DNA of 8,961 nucleotides from Ramlibacter sp. (GTDB lineage Bacteria; Pseudomonadota; Gammaproteobacteria; Burkholderiales; Burkholderiaceae_C): contig JAJAZH010000444.1 in the NCBI GenBank assembly GCA_026785815.1, positions 1 through 8,961 of the forward strand, written 5' to 3'. Shown one piece after another: positions 1 to 7,027 of this stretch. Below the pieces are notes generated by a model. That model was not told where the DNA came from and did no database searches. It worked only from the letters and a program-made list of their open reading frames with translations. Each line of letters starts with the position of its first letter. The first letter of the stretch is position 1. A program made the position numbers and the translations under genes.

Positions 1-63
1 CTGGGGCACCACCGGTGCCTGGTCGACATGACGCCGGACCGGGTGCTCGCTGCGCTGGGGTAA
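1..63 (+). CDS. C-terminal tail of an unidentified gene (cut by window start)
   Basis: Frame 1 is open from the first base and ends with TAA at 61-63, giving the last 20 residues of a protein, ending DMTPDRVLAALG. The other two forward frames read as low-complexity shadows or stop at once. The tail looks like an ordinary amphipathic C-terminal helix. It is too short to assign a family. The gene would converge on the nitronate monooxygenase-like gene, whose stop lies 54 bases further on, with a hairpin between them. The reading is inferred only from frame, stop and context. Confidence 0.4.
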   Translation: MGHHRCLVDMTPDRVLAALG

Positions 64-87
64 CGGGGGCTGTCGGAACGCTGTGGC

Positions 88-106
88 TCCCGGATCGAGT
101 CCGGGA
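88..106. repeat. Small perfect hairpin between convergent genes, REP-like
   Basis: TCCCGGA (88-94) and TCCGGGA (100-106) form a perfect 7-bp stem around the loop TCGAG. The hairpin sits between the stop at 63 and the minus-strand stop at 118. No T-run follows on either strand, so a canonical intrinsic terminator is not supported. The motif with its trailing TGAC resembles short palindromes scattered between genes in many proteobacteria. Only one copy is visible here, so calling it a dispersed repeat is inference. Confidence 0.4.
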
Positions 107-117
107 TGACAGATCTG

Positions 118-1116
118 TCAGCGGGGGTTGGCGGCGCCGAGGATGGCGGCGGCATCGCGCGTCATGCGTTCGATGGCCTGCGCTGCTGGTGGCAGGTCGT
201 GGATCAGGCCGGCGGCTTCGCCCACCGTGGCGTGGGCCCGCGAAAAATCCGATGACTTTACGCCGGCGTCGTAGTCGGCCCTTGCGGCATCGGGCTGGTC
301 GCTCAACTCGTCCATCCGCGATTCCCATTGGCGGTGCAGCTGGTTGCGGATGGCGCGGAAATCGTAGGGCGACGGCCAGTTCTTGCGCCGCAACAGGTCG
401 AACACGCTGCTGCGCGCCGTGCCGTCGCCGCTGATTGCCAGCGCCTGCTCCTTGGCGCCAGCCGGCGCCAGGCTCTCCTGTGTCGCCCACAGGCGCGAGC
501 CGACCAGCGCGCCATCGGCGCCGAGCACGCGCGCCGCCGCCAGCGTCCGTCCATCGGCGATGCCGCCGGCGGCCAGCAGCAGCGTGTCGGGCGAGTGCGC
601 GGCGAGCCAGTCGGCCAGTTCCGGGATCAGCGTGATGGTGGCGCGGCTGTTTAACGCATTCATGCCGTGGCCGCCGGCTTCCGCGCCCTGACCGATGATG
701 ACCGTCGCACCGGCTTCCAGCGCGATCGGCACCTGCTCCACGCGCTGCACCTGGATCAGCAGCTCGGCGCCGGAGGCGGCGATCCGGCTGGCGTACGGAC
801 GCGGATCCCCGAAGGACAGCATGATCGCGCGCGGCCGCTGCTCCAGGACCCAGTCCAGCGCCGACGCGTCCTGGTCGAGCTTCCAGCCGATGAAGCCGCA
901 GCCGATCCGGCCCGTGCCTTGCGCCGATTGCGCCAGCGTGTATTCGCGCTGGGTCCAGGCCAGCTCGCCGTAGCCGCCGCCCACCAGTCCCAGCGCGCCG
1001 GCGTTGGCGCAGGCCGCGGCCAGGGCACCTCCGGCAGCCAGGGCCATCGGCGCCAGTGCGATCGGGGTCAGCAGATCGAAGCGGCGGCTGAAGCGCGTCT
1101 CCAGGGTGAGGTTCAT
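118..1116 (-). CDS. Nitronate monooxygenase / 2-nitropropane dioxygenase family FMN protein
   Basis: This 332-residue protein is a normal-sized member of the nitronate monooxygenase (NPD) family, FMN-dependent TIM barrels that oxidise alkyl nitronates or serve as related flavin oxidoreductases. Visible motifs in order are the N-terminal strand LAPMALAAGG (21-30), the hallmark GQGAEAGGHG with His150 (142-151), the FMN phosphate loop AAGGIADGR (182-190), and LVGSRLW (204-210). His in the GGH motif is the catalytic base in characterised members. The start is the ATG at 1114-1116, because the barrel begins directly after it and the long open frame upstream overlaps the CoA-transferase in another frame. 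No strong Shine-Dalgarno is visible, so translation may depend on the upstream gene 41 bases away. It is the last gene of the putative operon. The true substrate is unknown, and many relatives act on things other than nitroalkanes. Confidence 0.88.
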   Translation of the reverse strand: MNLTLETRFSRRFDLLTPIALAPMALAAGGALAAACANAGALGLVGGGYGELAWTQREYTLAQSAQGTGRIGCGFIGWKLDQDASALDWVLEQRPRAIMLSFGDPRPYASRIAASGAELLIQVQRVEQVPIALEAGATVIIGQGAEAGGHGMNALNSRATITLIPELADWLAAHSPDTLLLAAGGIADGRTLAAARVLGADGALVGSRLWATQESLAPAGAKEQALAISGDGTARSSVFDLLRRKNWPSPYDFRAIRNQLHRQWESRMDELSDQPDAARADYDAGVKSSDFSRAHATVGEAAGLIHDLPPAAQAIERMTRDAAAILGAANPR

Positions 1117-1157
1117 GGATGCATTCTGCCGCGCGGACGCCCTGGACGTCGCCGTGT

Positions 1158-2360
1158 TCAAGCCTCGCCGTCGCGAATGAACTTGCCCGCCTTGAGCGTG
1201 GCAAGCTCCTGGTCGCTGTATCCGACCTCGCGCAACAACGCTGCGGTGTGCTGGCCCAGGCCGGGCGGGTTCAGGCGCAGGCCCGGGCGCTCGCCGCCGA
1301 GGGTGAGCGGCAGCAGCGCCACCCGGGTCTCGCGTCCGTCCGGCAAGGTGAGCGGAGCCAGGCCGCCAGTGGCGTTCAGGTGCGGATCGTCGAACAGGTC
1401 CTGCGGCCGGGTGATGGGCGCGAACGGCAGGCCGTTGCGCTCGAACATGGAACTCAGTTCGGCGGCGGTATGGTCGGCCAGCCGCGCGCGCAGCAGCGGA
1501 ATCAGCCAGTCCCGCGCCCGGACCCGCTGGTTGTTGCTGGCCAGACGCGCATCGCTTTTGAGATCGTCGAGCGCGAAGGCCTGGCAGAAGATCGCCCACT
1601 GGGTGTCGCTGACCACCGCCAGGAAGATCTGCTCGCCGTCCCGGACGGTGAAGACGTCGTACACCGCCCAGGCCGAAATGCGGCTCGGCATCGGGTCGGC
1701 AGCCTGGCCTGTGACAGCGAACTGCATCATGTGCTGCGCCACCAGGAACACGTTGTTCTCGAACAGCGCGCTCTGCACTTCCTGGCCGCGGCCGGTCTGC
1801 TCGCGTTGCGCCAGCGCCGCCATGGCGCCGATCGCGCCGAACATGCCGCCCATGATGTCGTTGACGCTGGTGCCGGCCCGCAACGGGTCGCCGGCGCGGC
1901 CGGTCATGTAGGCCAGGCCGCCCATCATCTGCACCACTTCATCGAGCGCCGTCCGGTGGTCGTACGGACCCGGCAGGAAACCCTTGTGGCTGACATAGAT
2001 CAGGCGCGGGTTGAGCTTGCGCAGCGACTCGTAGTCGAGCCCCAGCTTTTTCATCGTCGCCGGCTTGAAGTTCTCGCTCACGATGTCGGCAGTGGCGATC
2101 AGGCGCAGCGCCGCTTGCCTGCCCTCGGGCGCTTGCAGGTCGAGCGCGACGCTCTTCTTGTTGCGGTTGAACATCGCGAAAAAGCCGGCGCCCGAGCCGA
2201 GCAACCGGCGCGTGTTGTCGCCGGCCAGCGGCTCGATCTTGATCACCTCGGCGCCCAGGTCGCCCAGCACCATGCCGCAGGTCGGGCCCATCACCATGTG
2301 GGTGAACTCGACCACGCGGATGCCGGCGTAGGGCAGGGTGGTCGGGTCGCGCTGGGTCAT
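1158..2360 (-). CDS. Class III (CaiB/BaiF/Frc family) acyl-CoA transferase
   Basis: This 400-residue cytosolic enzyme should move CoA between carboxylic acids through an Asp-linked acyl-anhydride mechanism. The family fingerprint is complete: the N-terminal Rossmann strand IRVVEFTHMVMGPTCG (14-29), LGDLGAEVIKIEP (32-44), FNRNKKSVALDL (64-75), DIVSENFKP (92-100), and GTSVNDIMGG (163-172). Asp168 of that last motif aligns with catalytic Asp169 of formyl-CoA transferase, and the QTGRGQEV stretch follows. Length matches the family (about 380-430). The ATG at 2358-2360 is chosen because an AGGTGA Shine-Dalgarno (2365-2370) lies just upstream and the fold starts within 15 residues. The frame remains open upstream but only as a shadow of creA and tctC. 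The family is well supported. The donor and acceptor are not readable from sequence, so it should not be named Frc or CaiB. It lies 53 bases after creA and 41 before the NPD gene. Confidence 0.93.
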   Translation of the reverse strand: MTQRDPTTLPYAGIRVVEFTHMVMGPTCGMVLGDLGAEVIKIEPLAGDNTRRLLGSGAGFFAMFNRNKKSVALDLQAPEGRQAALRLIATADIVSENFKPATMKKLGLDYESLRKLNPRLIYVSHKGFLPGPYDHRTALDEVVQMMGGLAYMTGRAGDPLRAGTSVNDIMGGMFGAIGAMAALAQREQTGRGQEVQSALFENNVFLVAQHMMQFAVTGQAADPMPSRISAWAVYDVFTVRDGEQIFLAVVSDTQWAIFCQAFALDDLKSDARLASNNQRVRARDWLIPLLRARLADHTAAELSSMFERNGLPFAPITRPQDLFDDPHLNATGGLAPLTLPDGRETRVALLPLTLGGERPGLRLNPPGLGQHTAALLREVGYSDQELATLKAGKFIRDGEA

Positions 2361-2364
2361 CGCT

Positions 2365-2370
2365 TCACCT
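2365..2370 (-). promoter_or_regulatory. Ribosome binding site of the CoA-transferase
   Basis: AGGTGA on the minus strand, with its AGG core 7 bases before the ATG at 2360. It decides this start over the longer open frame that continues upstream. Confidence 0.7.
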
Positions 2371-2413
2371 CGCGGGGATCGCGCTGCGCAAGGTCGGCTG
2401 TTCCAGCCCGCAG

Positions 2414-2884
2414 CTACTTCAACGGCACCGTCGTTCCCGGCGGCAACGGGACCGCGGTGATGCTGTTCTGCGGCGAGCCTTCGATGACGCGGTCCGAGTA
2501 GGTCAGGTAGATCAGCGCGTTGCGCTTGGCGTCCACCATCCGCACCACCCGCAGCCGCTTGAAGATCAGCGAGATGCGCTCGTTGAACATCTCCTCCTGC
2601 CGGTCGAGCTTGCCGGAGAAGCTGATCGGGCCGACCTGGCGGCAGGCGATCGACGCTTCCGACTTGTCTTCGGCCAGCCCGATGGCACCCTTGATGCCGC
2701 CGGTCTTGGCCCGGGAGACATAGCAGGTGATGCCCGCCACCTTGGGGTCGTCGTAGGCGTCGACGACGATCTTGTGGTCGGGCCCGATCAGCTTGAAGAC
2801 GGTGTCGACTTCGCCGATCGGTTCGGCGCTGGACTGGCCGCAGGCGGCCATCAGCATGACGAGGGGGAGCAGGTGTTTTTTCAC
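2414..2884 (-). CDS. creA: CreA family exported protein
   Basis: This 156-residue protein closely resembles E. coli CreA, a secreted protein of unknown biochemical function. Conserved blocks are GEVDTVFKLIGPDHKIVVDA (24-43), ITCYVSRAKTGGIKGAIGLA (52-71), then VGPISFSGKL, FKRLRVVRMVDAKRNAL, and YSDRVIEGSPQNSITAVP near the C-terminus. The N-terminus MKKHLLPLVMLMAACGQSSA is an export signal. Cleavage could follow SSA, or Cys15 could be a weak lipobox (MAAC), which would make it a lipoprotein. The start is a GTG at 2882-2884. An in-frame stop lies five codons further upstream and no alternative start lies between, so GTG is forced. A GGAG lies about 12 bases upstream, rather far. In E. coli the gene heads creABCD. 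Here no creB, C or D is present, and it sits inside a transport/CoA-transfer operon, 35 bases after the receptor gene. Confidence 0.93.
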   Translation of the reverse strand: MKKHLLPLVMLMAACGQSSAEPIGEVDTVFKLIGPDHKIVVDAYDDPKVAGITCYVSRAKTGGIKGAIGLAEDKSEASIACRQVGPISFSGKLDRQEEMFNERISLIFKRLRVVRMVDAKRNALIYLTYSDRVIEGSPQNSITAVPLPPGTTVPLK

Positions 2885-2919
2885 CTGCCCACTTTACTCC
2901 GTGGTCAAGCCCGGCCGGG

Positions 2920-3882
2920 TCATTCGGCCTTGAAGCCCGAGGCCTTGATCGGCGCTTCCCAGCGCTTGAAGTGGCTGGCCTGGGTCGAAGCCAGTTCGCC
3001 GGCGCTGGCATGGTTTGGCACCAGCCCGAAGCCAACGATCTTTTCCTGGAGCATCGGATCGCGCAGCGCCTCGGCCACGGCGCGGTCGATCCGCGCCACC
3101 ACGTCGGGCGCGATGCCGGCCGGCCCGTACAGGCCGAAGAAGGCGTCGGCCGAGACGTTGATGCCGGCCTCTTTCAGGGTCGGTACGTCGGGCAGTGCCC
3201 GGGTCCGCTGTTCGCCGGTCACCGCCAGGATCCGCACCTTGCCGGCCTTGTGGTGCTCGATCGTCTCGGAAGCAGTGTCGACCATCAGCGGCACCTGGCC
3301 GCCGATCAGGTCTTGCGCCGCGGGCGCGCCGCCCTTGTAGGCGACGTGCGTCATCGGCACCCCTGCTGCCTGGGCCAGCAGCTGGCCGGCGAAGTGCGGC
3401 ACGGTGCCGGCGCCGGAGGTGGCGTAATTGGCCTTGCCGGGATTGGCCTTCATCCAGGCCAGCACCGACTTGATGTCGCCTGCCGGGGCGCCGGGACCGG
3501 CCGTGACCGCGAAATCGAACGTGGTGACACGCGAGATCGCGGTGAAGTCCTTGATCGGGTCGTAACCGAGGTTGGAATACAGCCACGGCTGGATCACCAG
3601 CGCGCCGCTGGGCGAGAGGATCAGCGTCTGGCCGTCGGGCGCGGCACGCTTGACCTCGTTCAGGGCGACGCGGCCGCCGGCGCCAGGCTTGTTGTCGACG
3701 ATCACGTTCTGGCCCAGCGATACCCGCAGCTTTTCAGCCAGCAGGCGCGCGATCACGTCGGCCGATCCGCCCGGCGGGAAGCCGACGACGATCCGGGTCG
3801 TGCGCTCCTGCGCCAGGGCGGCGGGCTGCGCCAGGACAAAAGCGGCGAGAACCGCGAGGGCGGCGAGGTGGCGGCGTTTCAT
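2920..3882 (-). CDS. Bug/TctC-family periplasmic solute-binding receptor
   Basis: This 320-residue extracytoplasmic receptor belongs to the tripartite tricarboxylate transporter (TTT) Bug family, proteins that bind small carboxylates or amides and are greatly expanded in Burkholderiales. A signal peptide is clear: MKRRH, a hydrophobic core, and AxA-type cleavage after ALA at residue 24. The Bug hallmarks follow: IVVGFPPGGSADVIARLLAE, the NKPGAGG loop, YATSGAGTVPHF, and HVAYKGGAPAAQDL. Length is typical. I chose the ATG at 3880-3882 over an in-frame ATG 18 codons upstream, because an AGGAG Shine-Dalgarno lies 8 bases before it and the signal peptide then starts at residue 1. It heads the four-gene minus-strand cluster. 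No TctA or TctB membrane subunits are present in the window, which is usual for orphan Bug proteins. The ligand cannot be predicted; the CoA-transferase downstream suggests an organic acid. Confidence 0.93.
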   Translation of the reverse strand: MKRRHLAALAVLAAFVLAQPAALAQERTTRIVVGFPPGGSADVIARLLAEKLRVSLGQNVIVDNKPGAGGRVALNEVKRAAPDGQTLILSPSGALVIQPWLYSNLGYDPIKDFTAISRVTTFDFAVTAGPGAPAGDIKSVLAWMKANPGKANYATSGAGTVPHFAGQLLAQAAGVPMTHVAYKGGAPAAQDLIGGQVPLMVDTASETIEHHKAGKVRILAVTGEQRTRALPDVPTLKEAGINVSADAFFGLYGPAGIAPDVVARIDRAVAEALRDPMLQEKIVGFGLVPNHASAGELASTQASHFKRWEAPIKASGFKAE

Positions 3883-3890
3883 GGGAGGGG

Positions 3891-3895
3891 CTCCT
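3891..3895 (-). promoter_or_regulatory. Ribosome binding site of the Bug/TctC receptor
   Basis: AGGAG on the minus strand, 8 bases from the ATG at 3882. It favours that start over the upstream in-frame ATG at 3936, which has no comparable signal and would add 18 residues before the signal peptide. Confidence 0.75.
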
Positions 3896-3934
3896 GGCAG
3901 GGGTGCAGGGTTGGGGGTGGGCAGCAGCCCAATC

Positions 3935-3950
3935 ATTTAAGAACTTAAAT
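3935..3950. promoter_or_regulatory. AT-rich dyad, candidate operator in the divergent intergenic region
   Basis: ATTTAAG and CTTAAAT form a perfect 7-bp inverted repeat separated by AA, in a window where AT-rich runs are rare. It lies 53 bases upstream of the receptor ATG and 143 upstream of the dehalogenase ATG, where a promoter or operator for the minus-strand operon would be expected. The adjoining minus-strand TATATT (3948-3953) could be part of a -10 box, though I see no convincing -35. Sites of this size and symmetry suit dimeric MarR- or GntR-type regulators. No such regulator is in the window, so the assignment is inference. Confidence 0.4.
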
Positions 3951-4092
3951 ATATCGGCCGCTGGCGGCGACGACATCGGGAGCTACCCTTCACGTCTGAA
4001 CTTCCGAGCCAGTCGATTGCATCGGTTTTGGTCAAAGATAAACCGCTAGCAAGACGGCTTACTCTGCGCTTGGGATCGAATAGAGTCGATGC

Positions 4093-4770
4093 ATGGATCA
4101 TCCCAAGGCCGTCCTGTTCGATGCCTATGGCACGCTGTTCGACGTCTACAGCGTCGGCCTGCTGGCGGAGCAGCTGTTTCCGGGCCAGGGCCAGGCACTG
4201 GGCCTGCTGTGGCGGGACAAGCAGATCGAGTACACGCGGCTGGTCACCACCAGCAACGGCGGCCAGCACTACCGGCCGTTCTGGGAGCTGACCCGCGCCG
4301 GCCTGCGTTATGCCTGCAAGAAGCTGGCGCTGGAGCTCACGCCCGAGCGCGAACAGCAGTTGATGAACCAGTACCGGCAGCTCTCGGCCTTTCCCGAGAA
4401 CCGCGCGGTGTTGAAAGCGCTCAAGGACCAGGGCGTGGTCACCGGCATCCTGTCGAACGGCGATCCGGCGATGCTGGCAGCGTCCGTGAAGAGCGCCGGG
4501 CTGGAAGGGCTGCTCGATCACTTGCTGAGCGTCGACAGCGTCCGCAAATACAAGACCGATCCCGCGGCCTACGCGCTCGGTGTCCAGGCCACCGGCTTGC
4601 CCGCCGGCCAGATCGCATTCGTCAGCAGCAACAGCTGGGACGCGCTGGCCGCCACCTGGTACGGCTACCGCACGCTCTGGGTCAATCGCTACCAGCTGCC
4701 GTTCGAGGAACTCGGCACCCAGCCCGAACGCAGCGGCACCAGCCTGCGCGACGTGCTGGGCTTTTTCTGA
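4093..4770 (+). CDS. Haloacid dehalogenase, type II (L-2-haloacid dehalogenase)
   Basis: This 225-residue HAD-superfamily hydrolase should convert L-2-haloacids to D-2-hydroxyacids, and haloacetates to glycolate, through an Asp-ester intermediate. The residues of characterised L-2-haloacid dehalogenases are all present. Asp10 and Thr14 lie in FDAYGTLFD, and Arg41 in the LWRDKQIEYT motif. Ser121-Asn122 lie in ILSNGDP, Lys154 in RKYKTDP, and Tyr160 follows six residues later. Ser178, Asn180 and Asp183 lie in VSSNSWDA. After residue 41 these run three ahead of the usual numbering (S118, K151, Y157, S175, N177, D180), as expected for a small insertion. The Lys motif reads YKTDP rather than the common YKPxP. 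The start is the ATG at 4093-4095, and the Shine-Dalgarno (AGAG at 4082-4085) is weak. glcB begins 28 bases after the stop, so the two are probably cotranscribed. Family membership is firm. Activity on halogenated substrates in vivo is inference. Confidence 0.9.
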   Translation: MDHPKAVLFDAYGTLFDVYSVGLLAEQLFPGQGQALGLLWRDKQIEYTRLVTTSNGGQHYRPFWELTRAGLRYACKKLALELTPEREQQLMNQYRQLSAFPENRAVLKALKDQGVVTGILSNGDPAMLAASVKSAGLEGLLDHLLSVDSVRKYKTDPAAYALGVQATGLPAGQIAFVSSNSWDALAATWYGYRTLWVNRYQLPFEELGTQPERSGTSLRDVLGFF

Positions 4771-4798
4771 TTCACGCCATCGTTTCTACAGGAACCCA

Positions 4799-7027
4799 AT
4801 GACTTCACGCACCACCGTTCACGGCTTGCAGGTGGCGACCGAACTGCACCGCTTCGTCGAAGCCGAGGTGCTGCCCGGCACCGGCGTCGACAGCGCGAAA
4901 TTCTGGCAGGGCTTCGACCGGGTGGTGACCGAGCTGGCGCCGAAGAACATTGCCTTGCTGGCCGAGCGCGACCGGCTGCAGACGGCGCTCGACCAGTGGC
5001 ACCAGGCGAACCCCGGCCCGATCGGCGACCTTGCCGGCTATCGTGCTTTCCTGCAGAAGATCGGTTATCTGGTGGCCCCGCCGGTTGGCGCCAAGGCCAC
5101 CACCACCAACGTCGATGCCGAACTGGCACTGCAGGCCGGTCCGCAGCTGGTGGTCCCGGTGCTGAACGCGCGCTATGCGTTGAACGCGGCCAATGCGCGC
5201 TGGGGATCCCTGTATGACGCGCTGTACGGCACCGACGTGATCGCGGACACCGGCGGCGCGGAAAAAGGCAAGGGCTACAACCCGGCGCGGGGCGCGAAAG
5301 TGATCGAGTTCGCGCGCAACACGCTGGACCAGGCGGCGCCGCTGGCGAACGGCTCGCACCAGGACGTCACCGGCTACCAGGTCGATGGCGGCAAGCTCGC
5401 CGTCAGCATGAAGGGCGGCACGACGACCGGCCTGAAGGACGCGGCCAGGTTCATCGGATATCAGGGCGAGGCGGCGGCGCCTTCGTCGGTGCTGCTGCGC
5501 AACAACGGCATCCACCTCGACATCCGGATCGACCGCAGCACCACGATCGGCAAGAGCGACGCGGCCGGCATCAGCGACGTCGTGATGGAGGCGGCGCTGT
5601 CGACCATCATGGACCTGGAAGATTCGGTCACCGTCGTCGATGCGCAGGACAAGGTGCTGGCCTACCGCAACTGGCTGGGCATCCTGAAGGGCACGCTGAC
5701 CGAGCAGGTCGACAAGGGCGGCCAGAGCTTCACCCGCGGCCTCAATCCGGACCGGGAGTACACGGCGGGGATCGGTTACGGCGGTCCAGCCGCCGTGGGC
5801 AAGCCGGTCCGGTTGCACGGCCGCTCGCTGATGTTCCTGCGCAATGTCGGTCACCTGATGACCAATCCCGCCATCCTCTGGACCGATGCGCAGGGCCGGG
5901 TGCAGGAGATTCCGGAAGGCATCCTGGACGCGGTGGTGACGACCGCGATCGCGATCCACGACCTCAAGGCCGACCCCAAGGGCATCCGCAACTCGCGCAC
6001 CGGCTCGGTTTACATCGTCAAGCCGAAGATGCACGGTCCCGCCGAAGTCGCCTTCGCCAGCGAGCTGTTCGGCCGGGTCGAGGCTTTGCTCGGCCTGCCG
6101 GCCGACACCGTCAAGCTCGGCATCATGGACGAGGAGCGCCGCACCAGCGTCAACCTGAAAGCGTGCATCGCGGCGGCGGCGTCGCGCGTCGCGTTCATCA
6201 ACACCGGCTTCCTCGACCGCACCGGCGACGAGATGCACACTGCCATGCAGGCCGGCCCGATGATGCGCAAGGGCGACATGAAATCGAGCGCCTGGATCCA
6301 GGCCTACGAAAAGAACAACGTCTCGGTCGGCCTGGCGTGCGGACTGCGCGGCCGGGCCCAGATCGGCAAGGGCATGTGGGCCATGCCCGACCTGATGGCG
6401 GCGATGCTCGAACAGAAGATCGTCCACCCCCGGGCCGGCGCCAACACCGCCTGGGTGCCGTCGCCGACGGCGGCCACCCTGCATGCGCTGCACTACCACC
6501 AGGTCGACGTCGCCGCTCTGCAGCTGCAAATGGAGCAAGCCGATACCGACGGCCAGTACGACACGTTGCTCAACGGACTGCTGACGGTGCCGGTGGTCGC
6601 CGAGGCGAAGTGGAGCGACGCCGAACGCCAGCAGGAGCTGGACAACAACGTGCAAGGCATCCTGGGCTACGTGGTGCGCTGGATCGACCAGGGCGTCGGT
6701 TGCTCCAAGGTGCCGGACATCCACAACGTCGGCTTGATGGAAGACCGCGCGACCCTGCGCATCTCCAGCCAGCACATCGCCAACTGGCTGCTGCACGGCG
6801 TGGTGAGCGAAGCGCAGGTGAAGGCCACCTTCGAGCGGATGGCGGCGGTGGTCGACCAGCAGAACGCCGGCGATCCGCTGTACCAGCCGATGGCCGGCCG
6901 CTTCGAGAAATCGGCAGCGTACAAGGCGGCACAGGACCTGGTGTTCAAGGGCAGGGAGCAGCCCAGCGGCTACACCGAGCCGCTGCTGCACGCCTGGCGG
7001 TTGAAGGTGAAGGCCGGCACGGCCTGA
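4799..7027 (+). CDS. glcB: Malate synthase G
   Basis: This 742-residue cytosolic enzyme condenses glyoxylate and acetyl-CoA to malate, in glycolate/glyoxylate assimilation and the glyoxylate shunt. It matches E. coli GlcB (723 residues) from end to end, including RFVEAEVLPGTGVD near the N-terminus, NARYALNAANARWGSLYDAL, and the C-terminal SGYTEPLLHAWRLK. Catalytic residues are present: Arg348 (FLRNVGH, E. coli R338), Glu445 (IMDEERRT, E427), Asp473 (FLDRTGDE, D455) and Asp649 (LMEDRATL, D631). The conserved Cys635 of GCSKVPD is also there. The extra length is mainly small loop insertions, for example GYGGPAAVGKP around residue 330. The ATG at 4799-4801 has AGGAA four to five bases upstream and the homology starts right there, so the longer open frame back into the dehalogenase is not used. 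No glcDEF or isocitrate lyase gene is in the window. It ends 18 bases from the convergent zeta kinase gene. Confidence 0.98.
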   Translation: MTSRTTVHGLQVATELHRFVEAEVLPGTGVDSAKFWQGFDRVVTELAPKNIALLAERDRLQTALDQWHQANPGPIGDLAGYRAFLQKIGYLVAPPVGAKATTTNVDAELALQAGPQLVVPVLNARYALNAANARWGSLYDALYGTDVIADTGGAEKGKGYNPARGAKVIEFARNTLDQAAPLANGSHQDVTGYQVDGGKLAVSMKGGTTTGLKDAARFIGYQGEAAAPSSVLLRNNGIHLDIRIDRSTTIGKSDAAGISDVVMEAALSTIMDLEDSVTVVDAQDKVLAYRNWLGILKGTLTEQVDKGGQSFTRGLNPDREYTAGIGYGGPAAVGKPVRLHGRSLMFLRNVGHLMTNPAILWTDAQGRVQEIPEGILDAVVTTAIAIHDLKADPKGIRNSRTGSVYIVKPKMHGPAEVAFASELFGRVEALLGLPADTVKLGIMDEERRTSVNLKACIAAAASRVAFINTGFLDRTGDEMHTAMQAGPMMRKGDMKSSAWIQAYEKNNVSVGLACGLRGRAQIGKGMWAMPDLMAAMLEQKIVHPRAGANTAWVPSPTAATLHALHYHQVDVAALQLQMEQADTDGQYDTLLNGLLTVPVVAEAKWSDAERQQELDNNVQGILGYVVRWIDQGVGCSKVPDIHNVGLMEDRATLRISSQHIANWLLHGVVSEAQVKATFERMAAVVDQQNAGDPLYQPMAGRFEKSAAYKAAQDLVFKGREQPSGYTEPLLHAWRLKVKAGTA

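Larger units (their letters stand above)
3883..4092. other. Divergent intergenic region (210 bases)
   Basis: This region separates the minus-strand receptor operon from the plus-strand dehalogenase-glcB pair and must hold both promoters. It contains the receptor's Shine-Dalgarno, the dyad at 3935-3950, and a comparatively AT-rich stretch at about 4015-4045 containing TTGCAT and GATAAA-like hexamers at non-ideal spacing (14 bases). I could not assign a convincing sigma-70 or sigma-54 promoter for the plus strand. Short open frames crossing the region have no Shine-Dalgarno or family resemblance. Confidence 0.6.

Noticed and set aside
667..1911. A 414-codon plus-strand frame spanning the NPD/CoA-transferase boundary
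   Set aside because: It crosses two real genes in antisense and has typical high-GC shadow composition.
1119..2501. A 460-codon plus-strand frame across the CoA-transferase gene
   Set aside because: Antisense shadow. The composition is Arg/Ala/Gln/His-rich, no family is recognisable and no ribosome binding site is seen, while the minus-strand gene has complete catalytic motifs.
2361..3035. N-terminal extension of the CoA-transferase frame
   Set aside because: The extra ~225 residues are a shadow of creA and the receptor gene. Family homology and a good Shine-Dalgarno place the start at 2360.
3883..3936. Upstream ATG extending the Bug/TctC receptor by 18 residues
   Set aside because: It would put a Pro-rich segment before the signal peptide, and the AGGAG at 3891-3895 fits the internal ATG.
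3957..3968. GCCGC-TG-GCGGC inverted repeat
   Set aside because: A 2-base loop cannot form a useful hairpin, and such GC palindromes are common by chance at this base composition.
4017..4042. TTGCAT / GATAAA as a sigma-70 promoter for the dehalogenase
   Set aside because: Spacing is only 14 bases and the -35 match is poor, so it is mentioned in the intergenic entry but not called.
4805..6991. A 728-codon open frame on the minus strand opposite glcB
   Set aside because: It is an exact antisense shadow of a very GC-rich gene. The translation is His/Arg/Val-rich with no motif, and glcB is unequivocal on the other strand.
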